In this document: positions 10,338-21,175 of the stretch, piece by piece | Layout: every line of letters begins with the position of its first letter | Position numbering within the stretch: position 1 is the stretch's first letter | From: Nilaparvata lugens | Taxonomy: Eukaryota; Arthropoda; Insecta; Hemiptera; Delphacidae | Direction: 5' to 3' | DNA: 64,000 bases | NCBI RefSeq assembly: GCF_014356525.2 | Contig: NC_052506.1 | Span: 13,142,783 to 13,206,782, forward strand | Notes under the pieces: model-generated | Told to the model about the DNA's origin: nothing | Seen by the model: only the letters and a program-made list of their open reading frames with translations | Database searches by the model: none | Made by a program: the position numbers and the translations under genes

Positions 10338-11089
10338 CTAGGCGTCAGGCTCGCTTCGCTCGCCATATCCGTCTAGCCAGGGGGCTCCGCCCCCTGGACC
10401 CCCGACTGGATCGTCCAAAAATGAGATCAGTGGGCTCGCTTCGCTCGCCTGCATGTAGACCTCAGCGGAACCTCTGTACCGAATTTGAACGTATTATGTC
10501 AATTTGATCTCGAAAAACACCTGTTACTATATCGGCGTATCTTTGGCGAACAAAATTCATCCACCTCAGCTAAACCTGTGTACTGAATTTTGTTTTAATA
10601 TAATATTTCCATCAATTATTGAAAAAGGTGAGGAAACGCAGAAAAGCTGAGAAAACGCTAATTTTGGCTAATTGGATAAATTGGTAATTAGAAGGTCCTG
10701 GATAAATGCATTTCAATCTTCAACTTGGTGCCAACCTAACAAAGTCGACTCAACTTAATGCCAACCTGACAAAATGTTTAATTTAGTTACCAGAATAACT
10801 GTTTCGAAAAGGTACTCTCTCTAGATTATAGTTCTATATTAACATATGGTATGGACATTTCAATTATAATTTTAAGATATTGAAATAAGAAGAATATTCA
10901 TGCTAAAAGAACTTAAAACCCACCCTTAGAGTTAAAATATCGCCAAAAGATTTCTTAGTGCGCCTCTAAAGGGCCAACTGAACATACCTACCAAATTTGA
11001 ACGTCTTTGGTCCGGTAGATTTATAGTTCTGCGAGGAAGTGAGTCAGACAGTCAGTCAGTGAGTACCATTTCGCTTTTATATATATAGA
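10338..11089 (-). mobile_element. Short non-autonomous Helitron (0.75 kb), same family
   Basis: On the minus strand it begins TCTATATATATAAAAGCGAA at 11089 and ends CTAG at 10338. It shares with the 28982-32129 copy the subterminal GTCCGGTAGATTTATAG region at the 5' side and the CCAGGGGGCTCCGCCCCCTGG hairpin (10377-10397). It is internally deleted relative to the longer copy and has no coding capacity. Confidence 0.72.
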
Positions 11090-11276
11090 TATATATAGAT
11101 ATAAAGAACTAAATTGATTGAAGATTATCTGATACACTAATTTTCTTACACATTCTACCTTGTTCAGACCGTAAGTTATTCGAACAAGTTATTAATTCAA
11201 GAAAGATTTATTGAGAGGAAAACAATGATTTTTTTTAATGTATAGAGCTTTAAATGTTTGATACTCAGGTTTAAAA

Positions 11277-12047
11277 TTGATCACCTGACGCTAGTGTTCA
11301 CGCGCATCTCAAGTCTACTATTCAAAGATTTGAGCCAGCTGGTGACTGTGCAATAACGCTGGAGACACACGAGGTCTGCTATCTCTTCATAGTGAATCAT
11401 TTAATAGAATCAACAGTTGCCAACAGTTTGCAATTGGATAATCACATTTTCTCGAATTTCGAGCTTATTTTTAATTTTAGGTGAAAATGTTACGGTACTG
11501 AACATTAATTTTAGAGATTCTCATGCTCAATCTATTCCACTCGATTTTTTTTGTTTAAATTGTATCTGAAGCCTTATAATGGAGAATCTAAAATCAAACT
11601 TTGCATAGATGGGGCGGAGCTCCTGGAATTTTTACAGATATGGGACTTGTGGCAGTTGATAGAGCTTATCGATGACCATTTCAGGTATAGCTTTAATCAA
11701 AATCGTTGGAGCCATTTTCGAGAAAATCGCAAAAACCCTGTTTTTGACAACATTTTAGCCGCCATCTTGAATTGCATTTGATCGAAATTGTTCGTGTCGG
11801 ATCCTTATATTGTAAGGACCTTACGTTCCAAATTTCAAGTCATTCCGTTAATTGGGAGATGAGATATCGTGTACATAGACGCACATACACTCATACACAC
11901 ACACACACACACATACATACAGACCAATACCCAAAAACCACTTTTTTGGACTCAGGGGACCTTGAAACATATAGAAATTGGGGTACCTTAATTTTTTTCG
12001 GAAAGCAATACTCTCCTTGCCTATGGTAATAGGGCAAGGAAAGTAAA
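11277..12047 (+). mobile_element. CA-bearing element, 5'-truncated copy
   Basis: Starts inside the family at GATCACCTGACGCTAGTGTT and runs to the end GGTAATAGGGCAAGGAAAGT. It contains a short CA tract (about 11893-11912) before AGACCAATACCCAAAAACCA. Open frames here (11551-12172) are repeat-derived and not conserved between copies. Confidence 0.8.
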
Positions 12048-12049
12048 AA

Positions 12050-13274
12050 ACACTTTTGAAGTGAAAACACCAACTTTTTTAGCAGAGGCGACTTTCCGAC
12101 CAGTTGTTGATGATCTTCTTGTCGATAACTTATTGGATGTGTGAAGATGACCAACATTCGAAACGTTGTCACAGCTGAAAAGTAAGTTTTTCCATTTCAA
12201 AATTATTTTTAATTCAAATTCTCAATTATTGGTGGGAAATAATGGATTTATAACACACGTTCTATTTGTTCAGTTGAATAACATTAAAGCAATTAATCTC
12301 TGATACAAGGTACGCTACACCATATGCTAGAAAATATAAATCTTACAAGAGTAATGAGAGTTTATGTTAGATTATACCATAGTAATCTAAAATAAAGCAA
12401 TTATTACAGGTTGCTGTGATTATAGGCTACCAAACACCCAACAACATAAGATAGTTGTTGATGAACATAGTGTGGAACCTGACTCGACCTAAGGGTACTT
12501 TGTAACTTGTATTTTAATAAATTGGAAAGAACTCCCCTTTTAAGATTTTTGCCCCTGGATATGTTTCTGTCGGTAGAGCATCAGGATCAGGATTCGTCAT
12601 TCTGTTTATCAGCACGCTCGAACTAATTTCGCGTTTATTCTATTTTTTCACTGCGGTACCGAATAAATTTTCGTCCACACACTCAACATAACGAGAGTCC
12701 GGAGAAGTCTAGAGAAGAGTTGAACGAGAAATAGCCTGGCTCCGTTAAAAGTCACTGGGAGGGATGGATGACATAGCCGAAAAGATAAGAACCCTTTCCA
12801 AAGTGATGGAGGTGAGGGGTAAGCACCTTCAATTGAGTCAGATATAACAAGAATCTCCACGAAACAAAATGAAACATGGAGCCAGAGGGGAAATTTGGAG
12901 AACACCTTTCCGAGAGAGGATACAATAATAATTAAAAATATAATTTCACAAAAAGATTCACATTTATAATAACACAGAATTGAAAGAGAAAATCTTTATT
13001 TTATTAAAGCTGATTGAGTTGAAATAATAGCTGGCTGGCACCTTATCTTATCGACAGTGATAGTCACTGCTCACTATCTGTCAATTCGAGCTATGCCAGC
13101 CCGCTTACGAAATGTGTTGTCACAATAGGTATAACCTATTTTAATAAATTGGAAAGAACTCCCCGGCTTTTAATATTTTTGCCCCTGGATATGTTGACTG
13201 TACTTATATACATTGGTATATAATGTACCTTTGTATTCTAGGTACATTGGGTATAACCGTATGTCAAAACTCTA
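12050..13274. other. Intergenic, no gene seen
   Basis: Holds the left copy of the 54-bp direct repeat and an 85-codon minus frame (12648-12905) with no recognisable domain. Its hydrophobic composition and lack of splice context argue for chance. Confidence 0.4.
12513..12566. repeat. Direct repeat, left copy (partner 13139-13192)
   Basis: TTTTAATAAATTGGAAAGAA, CTCCCC, then TTTTTGCCCCTGGATATGTT recurs at 13139-13192 with a few differences. The pair flanks about 570 bp. Confidence 0.75.
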
Positions 13275-13440
13275 TCTATTCCTACAGATGGAAATTAGTG
13301 AGATATTGCAATTATTCAAATGCTAATGAATTAATAATCACAGCATTTAATTTGGATTTTCGTTTAATAATAATTATTAATTCATTAGAATTTGAATAAT
13401 TACAATATCTCAGTAATTTTCATCTTTAGACTGGCTGACC
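13275..13440. mobile_element. Small foldback element
   Basis: GATGGAAATTAGTGAGATAT..CAATTATTCAAATGCTAATG pairs with CATTAGAATTTGAATAATTA..CAATATCTCAGTAATTTTCA. A half-related sequence lies at 28925-28980. Confidence 0.7.
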
Positions 13441-13682
13441 GCTATGGCTTCGTATAAAATGAGCGCAGCTATCCAGAGATTGTCTGTTTGGTGTGAAGAA
13501 TAAGCATTCCTGACCGGCAGTTAGGAGGTACTGGGTTCGATTCCCGGACTGACAAATAATTTTTGAATAGTAGCGCTCATCGAATTTCCATCTAGCTGTT
13601 TACCCTGTTGTCAATATTTGTAGTAGAAGTCTTCGGGGTGATTTACAGCATTTAATTTGGATTTTCGTTTAATAATAATTAT
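13340..13682. repeat. 38-bp perfect direct repeat flanking the SINE region
   Basis: ACAGCATTTAATTTGGATTT plus TCGTTTAATAATAATTAT occurs at 13340-13377 and 13645-13682. The left copy is the loop of the foldback element at 13275-13440. Confidence 0.9.
13440..13640 (+). mobile_element. tRNA-derived SINE
   Basis: An internal promoter B box, GGGTTCGATTCCCG, follows a tRNA-like stretch (TTTGGTGTGAAGAATAAGCA, CCTGACCGGCAGTTAGGAGG). The sequence does not fold into a full cloverleaf with a paired acceptor stem, so this is a retroposon head rather than a functional tRNA. A perfect 38-bp direct repeat flanks the region. Confidence 0.65.
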
Positions 13683-13689
13683 CTATTCC

Positions 13690-15245
13690 TGACTGAACTT
13701 TGATTAATGCTCGCTGAATAATATATTTTGCTCAGTCTCATATTTTATATCCTAAATGAATAATTATTGACAATATAATATATATAAGACACTATATTCG
13801 CTTCATGAAATTGAGGACAACATCCAACTCTTCAAGACTAGATTACTCAATACAAAATTTTCAAATTAGGTTTGTAAATTTATGGTATGTATCAATAAAA
13901 CAATAAAGTACTAACTCACTCGTTTTTAATTATAGAAAAAACATTATTGATCTACAATAATAATGCATACAATAAACAAAACGTCTGGTAGGAAGCACCG
14001 TTACAACCTCAACTTGGTGCCCTCAATTTATATCACAAAAATAAAATATACTCAGATAAAAACTAAAACTAAAGGTCGTCACTATTTAAAATTTTTTCAC
14101 ACAGATCTTATTTTGATATTAATATTTTCTAATCTTACAAGTATCTAATAAAACATGTTTCATTCAATCCCAAGCACAAAAACAATTACAATAAAAGCAA
14201 ATCATTAAACTAATTTTCATTAAATTAATAAATCTTGTCCAACTTTAAAAGTATGAATCAAGACAACATAAATTAATAATACTATGATGGGATAGTGAGA
14301 AAATTATGTTAATACTAGTAAGGCGAGAATTCTTTGTGGAAGCTTAGATATTCTAAACAGTATACAATGGACTTTGTTTCGAAAATGAATGTATCCTTAA
14401 ATCTATCATACTAGATCGGTGTTCAAAGTTTTGTGTATTTTTAACCCTTCACACAAAAATAATGAGCATTTTTATTCAAGTTATTAATTTATTTCTTCCA
14501 TGAAGATGAATTCATTAAAGCATCTATATAATTTAGAAAGATTGTAGATATTTTACAATTTACATAAATTTACAAGAAGGTTATCACATCCTTAGTAGTA
14601 ATTGTTATAACGTTTCAATCCAATCAGATTAGAGCTAAAATCTATGAATGAGCAAAAGCATCAATAACTACAAAATTTTGATTTGATTAATATGAGTACA
14701 CTGGTCGGAAAATATCTTATAATTGACAAGAGTGTGTTAAATGGCAGTGGCATATCATTTCTAATAAAATACATCATAAATTTGAGTGTATCAAATATAT
14801 AATTTAATATTCATGTAAAATGGATATTATCAAAATATCGATTTGTAATGAGTAGGAAATTAGCTTGTAAAATCTGTATGGCTTATCATGAGATTTATAG
14901 ATAGATTTTCATTGCTCTTAAGACTATGATGTGAATAATTAGTTGTGTCTCCTCCATGTATAAGATGTTGAATTATGAAATGAATTTTCAATTGTGACTA
15001 AAAAATGCAAATACACTAGAGCAATAATTATTATAGAAGAGTTACTTCAAATTGATACCTGATCGTATGAATTTAAAAAAGCTACCATTTCCAAGCTGGC
15101 AAATAATAGAGTGATATGATAATTGAGGAATTCGAATTAGATCCTAACCCCTATTAAGACACATTATTTTCTTTGTTTCGAACTCAAGTCGAAATGCAGA
15201 TCGAGAACGCATCAGGTACTCCAAGGAAGCAGAACAAAGCCACAT
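13690..15245. other. 3' flank and probable 3' UTR of the beta-subunit gene
   Basis: Very AT-rich with no exon-like frame. Minus-strand AATAAA at 14471-14476 is a candidate poly(A) signal about 770 bp after the stop codon. Confidence 0.35.
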
Positions 15246-15349
15246 CTAATCGATCATCAGCTCAAAGTGCACTGTTCCCAACTTCTCTTTTCTGTCATGT
15301 TTGATGTTTTTCGCCCAAGCTTTGCACTCGACATTGATCAACACACCAG
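15246..15349 (-). CDS. nrv: Na+/K+-ATPase beta, coding exon 7 (C-terminus)
   Basis: Completes codon 292 (Thr) and encodes residues 293-325, from [15 protein letters not shown] to FELMID, then TAG. The cysteine at 300 is the last of the six. The downstream sequence to about 14.4 kb is AT-rich with no further family homology, as expected for a 3' UTR. Confidence 0.94.
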
Positions 15350-18300
15350 CTGAAAAATAAAACGAAACACAGTTAAAAACAATAGAAAGAGAGCAATTGA
15401 AAACTAATACAAACCAATCTTTATAAAATAAAATTATAGTACCCTTAAAAATTAATAAAATAATAAAACAAGAATACAAATTGTAACGTAACTACTAGTT
15501 TCGGTGATCACACCATCGTCAGGTTTATAAAAACAATATTGCATAATAATAGTTTTGTTATTTTAAATAACTATTATTATTATTTGTTATTATTTTAAAG
15601 GGTACTATAATTTTATTGACCGAGCGAAGTGAGGTCTAAGATTCAAGTCGACGGTTTGGCATTTCTCTTAATGTTTAAATGTTTACATGTTGCGCATTTA
15701 CGGCGAAACGCGGTAATTGATTTTCATGAAATTTGACAGGTAAGTTCCTTTTTTAATTGCGCGTCCACGTATATACAAGGTTTTTGGAAATTTTGCATTT
15801 CAAGGATAATATAAAAGGAAAAAGGAGCCTCCTTCATACGCCAATATTACCGTAAAAATCAGACTATTCATCATAAATCAGCTGTCTAGTGGACTATAAT
15901 ACTACCCGTTCAAAAACATCGAACATCTTTAATTAAAATGTATCTTTCCATTAACGTTAGTAGACAGTTGACTATAATACTACCCGTTCAAAAACATCGA
16001 ACATCTTGAAAATTGTATCTTACCATCAACGTTAATATAAAAGAAATTTTGCATTTCAAGGATAATATAAAAGGAAAAAGGAGCCTCCTTCATACGCCAA
16101 TATTACCGTAAAAATCAGACTATAGAATTATTCATCATAAATCAGCTGTCTAGTGGACTATAATACTACCCGTTCAAAAACATCGAACATCTTTAATTAA
16201 AATGTATCTTTCCATTAACGTTAGTAGACAATTGACTATAATACTACCCGTTCAAAAACATCGAACATCTTGAAAATTGTATCTTTCCATCAACGTTGTA
16301 GACAGTTGCAGCCAGACCTGATAACAGCGCTCACACTCACACTCCGGGACGACACGTCACGGTACGATATAGGACAGAAAGCTCTATGTTTATTTAGGAT
16401 TTTTTCTAGACATTTTTAATTGATAAATTATGTTATAATTTTTGAGAAAACATAACAACAGGTCAATGTAACTTACTGAGCGCGAGGTCTACTCTTCACA
16501 GAACTACTAGTGTTATAAATACAAGAAAGTAGCCCTGAATTCATACATTTTAACAAACCAATCCATTAATAATGTGATTCAAATCTTCGGCATTGGATTG
16601 GAATTATTGATGGTAGGTCTATTTGAGGAATTCTGAACATCCAAGTGAATATCACTTTGGGATTGTTCATAAAAGATGAGATAAATAAATAGTAACAGTT
16701 GTCCATAGTACAACTGAATGCCATCTATCATTAGCTATACAGGGTGTGAGCAAACGGGAATCACTCAGGCGTTCCCGAGTTGCGTGTTCTTCGATGCTGA
16801 ATACATGCAAACTGAAGTTAATTATTAAACTAGTAAGAGAGAACGAGACGCTTATCGTATTATTAAATCTATATTGAAGCTGCAGATACCAGCTCTATTT
16901 CTGTCAGTATCTTGTTTTTCTTCAATTGAGAAATCCAACAATAATGTTTGTATTTGACTGCCGCCACTTTTTCCCTATAGTCCACGTTATAATGGCAGTG
17001 GAGAAAAATAGGAGAAAGCTGCCGATCCTCAGTCTTGTCAATGCTTTCTACAGACGGTAGCTGATACAGGTTTATTGAAGTAATATTAACTGTTAATTCT
17101 CGTTTAAAATAATCAATTGTATTTTATTAAGCAAGAAATTATATTTTTCATAATGAATTTTCATAATTAAAATGAAATATTTTGATAATTATTAATTTTA
17201 CATTGTTAAAAGACGATCTGGCAACAGAGCGAAGCGAGAAAGAGATAGCGCTATCCGCTTTGTTGAATGATAAGACAAGGATAGCAACACCATTACTAAT
17301 CAAACACTGCCATTATAACGTGGACCTCACTCTAGAAGATTATTTCCATAATATAGTAGGTGTCTTTAGTATTAAATATAAAAATGTTTATTGTAACATA
17401 CTTAAAATTTGACGATGACAAAGACATGTATTGGATAAGTAAATCAATTTCAAGTCGAACGTTACAGCATATAGAAACTTTATTATCTAAAAATCAACTT
17501 GAATTAGCTACTAAGAAGAGGTTGATTGTCTGTGATTCGAGCTTGGCTGGTAAAATTATTGTTTCTCTTGATGCAGTAATCTGTAGTTTTGGGTTATGCA
17601 AATAAGATTTTTAGACAAGATCGATCGATTCATAGATTTTGGTTATAAAGGCCAGTTTCATGAATATCTGATATCTTTTTATGAAGTTTGAATAAAAACA
17701 ATAATTTAAAGAGACCTGGCAATATAAAGGAAAAATCAACGATGCTACGTACTTCTTGGTGACTTGAAGTGAATGGCAACCAGAGGGCTGAGGTATCCTT
17801 CGGAATTCTCAAACGGGAAGAAGTAGCCAGGGAATCCTTGCTGAGGCAGATAGTCGATTTCTCCAATAAATTCCACATCGGCTGGATTTTCTCCTTCACA
17901 GGATACCCAAATTGTGTTCAACTGGAAAGAAAGCAAGCAAAAATGATGATGAACAGTGATAAGATCAAATCAAAATAAATTCAATTCCAAAAAATCACAG
18001 TTCATATGAATAGTAGGTATTTGTGATAAATCACCCTACAAAACTATACGTTTTTGTTTAGGGGGATTTAAAGTGTGAATCACTGTGATTTATCGTGATA
18101 GTATTTTTCACGAATACTATTTTCATTTATTATTTATTATATTCCTTTTTTTATTCTTTATTGATTCATATAACAAGTACATCATCACAAATGACAGAAA
18201 CAGAAAAAATAAGGTAACCTTGTGCTGTTCCTCTCCCAAATTTAGATAAGGTTACACATATTATAAGAAATAATATTCCACAATCACAATCTCAAATAAA

Positions 18301-21120
18301 TTAAACATTGGGAGAGAATCAACAGCATAAACCCAAAACTTTTTTAACTCTTATGAATGGGGAGTAACTACTTTGACTCATAAGAATTGAATCTATAAAA
18401 GATAGTTTATTGTAATGGAATATGAATTCCAAACAAGCGGTAATGATAGTGAAATTTAAAAGAAATATTCTTTAAGATAAAAATACAATATATATCTATC
18501 AGATTTCAAATTTTATTGTAGAGTTTCATAGCATACCACCTCCCAAAGTGACAATTCTTAATTATCAATTAAAAATAAGCCATTCAAGAGCAGTTTGAAA
18601 AATTTCCGACCTAAATATGAATATGACAAATCTCGTGAACAAGATCTAGTGCACTCTTTAGTCATATTTTAATATTCACTCACTGAAATTTCAGCAATTT
18701 TGGACGCATAATAGTCAAGTAACAGTCGTTTGAGTCGGCAGTTGGCTACTGCTGCTCACATCAGACAGAAACTTGTCCAATTCCACTCTGTCAGCGCAGT
18801 TTAGGCGCAAATAATCTGAGTTTTGGCAACAATTTACGATATCAGATGATATTTGGATGCATTTCAAAACCGAAAAATCACTTAAAAAAACTGTTGAAGA
18901 GTTGGAATTGAACAAGTTTTGGTCTGATGTGAGCAGACGCGATAGCCAACACCCGTCGTCGACTTAAAAGAACGTAACATAAATACTACGCGACCAAAAT
19001 TACTGAAATGTCTAGTAAGTAACAATTAGAATTATTATTATTAGCGTATGGCTTTCAATGGTGGTGAGACCCAAGGGTAGTTCCACCTCACCGTATATAG
19101 TTCAAAGTTCCTTTTAATGGGAAACCGGACACTAAGGTTAAGTAAATTACCTTATAATTATATTCATTAGAATAATATACACTAAAGAGATAGCCAAAGA
19201 GATAAACCAGATCTTGTTCACGAGGGTTAAGGTAAGGTTGAGGTAAGGTTGTAAACGTTTCAAACTGCCATCTTATTAGATTAAAAATGACAATGTTGTA
19301 GAGATTATTTTGAGAAACCTGCATATTTGTAAAAATTAAAACTGATGTATGAGTTTAAATAATGCATCAATAATTGGGTGGACATTTCCAATCAATCTTA
19401 CTTACACATGGATAAACTTACGGATTTTACAAGAAATACTCTACGATTTACTTACAGCTGATAAGCTAGTGTTTGCTTTATCATAGATAGTCTCCTTCAA
19501 AGATTCTGGCATATCTTCTGGCAGATTCGAAGTATCATTGTAGTATTCAGGTACCCAACCGAAAATCTGGAAAGTAAGTTTTCATTTGAGTATGGATGAG
19601 ACGTCAGATTAGACTTAAATTGGAAGCTCATCTTTCTTTTTAATTTTTCAAACCGTCTATTTTCGATACTTTTCACGCTGAAATCGGACAAATTGATTGT
19701 TGAGTGTAATTGCTAGTTACCGTTGGAGAAAATGATTCAAAAACAGCAAAAATATAAATGCTTACTAGTAGACACGATGGTGTCTGGCTAGATGGCTAGT
19801 CTGGAATCATTTAAAGGTTAGATCTAAATAATCATTCAATTGAAAAAAAATTATGAGATTTTACAGTTTTAGGTTGATTTCGAACCACCGGGAAGCGATT
19901 TTTTAAATCATGAATCATATTCAGAGGATTTGGTTCAAGTGGTCACCCTTCTAACGGGAATAGGCGCATGATTCATAGAGTAGATTCGAATAAAGATAGG
20001 TGCATTCGAATACAGATATGACTTGTTGAATTATACCAAAATGAATGCATGAACACTAAAAGTACAGTAAGAGTTTAATGTTAAAGTTGAAAAATAATAC
20101 AGGATCTTTCTCATTTGAGATAAACAATTATGATTACAATACCCAACAGAAATGATCTTTCAAGCCCATAAATAGGACTCTATAAAACAAGGGATAACAA
20201 CATCATTAAGCAAATTCGAATTTATAATAGTCTTTCCTTAGCTGTTGAAGAGCTGCCTATGAATAAGTTAAAGAAAGATGTAAAAAATGAATTGATTGAA
20301 AAGGCTTATTATTTTGTGAATGAGTACTTTCAGATTTTCATATCAATGTTTCTAATCGTTATATGTTGTGCAGCAAGTTTCTGTATCTTGTATTAGAGCA
20401 CTCTTTCCTTAGCTGTTAGAGTTGCCAATGAATAAGTTGAAGAAATTTTTTAAAACTGAAAAGATTAAAAAGGCTTATTATTCTGTGAATGAGAATATCT
20501 TTTGTTTCTGACAAGGTTATGCACTGTAAAATGTCAGGCTTAAAAGAATCTTGAATCTACAAAACTCTATATACTTTACTGGCAAATAAAAAAAATATTG
20601 AGCCTTGTTGCACAAAAGCCAGTTAAATTTTAATCAAGATTACGGAAACCAATGTGAGAAAGTTATTCTAAAAGAAGGCTTCTCTTGGAATTAATCACGG
20701 TTAAAATTCAACTGGCTTTTGAATCCGGCACTTAATATTAATCTCCGGAAAATTTCCGCACGATTAATTCAGAAAGTACTACAAACCTTATTGAGTTTAA
20801 TGAAGATGCATGGATTCTGCACATGGTAGTTGTAATTGTTTTCGGAGGTGCAGGGGGCCCACTGTCTGACGTCAATATTGCACACCTTGCCTCGGCTGGG
20901 AGGATGGTCGTAGTCACAGTTGTAGATGTTCTGTCCTCTACCCGGATTCAGACCTGGCTTTCTGTAAGCTGCAAACAAAGCATTTTCCATCAAATTTGTT
21001 CAATAGGAATTGATTTATGATTTAGTGGCATTACTCCATAATTGCAAAAACACAGTTCTATTTTTCCACATCCACTAAAATCACATCAAATCTAATCAAT
21101 GTGGATGTGACCAAATAAAT

Positions 21121-21175
<55 letters not shown>

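Noticed and set aside
11551..12172. Several frames on both strands
   Set aside because: They lie in the CA-bearing element. THTHTHT and CVCVCV stretches are translations of the microsatellite, and the frames are not kept in the other copies.
13495..13560. Possible tRNA gene
   Set aside because: The B box is intact, but no paired acceptor stem or anticodon arm is evident. The same arrangement recurs as SINE heads at 36122 and 62880 (minus).
17182..17412. 76-codon plus frame
   Set aside because: Falls mostly within MITE copy A, and the related frame in copy C (42982-43191) differs at its end. Repeat-derived.
17630..17978. Other-frame ORFs around beta exon 6
   Set aside because: Shadows of the real minus-strand exon 17753-17921.
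20823..21020. 65-codon plus frame
   Set aside because: Antisense shadow of beta exon 4 (20787-20968).
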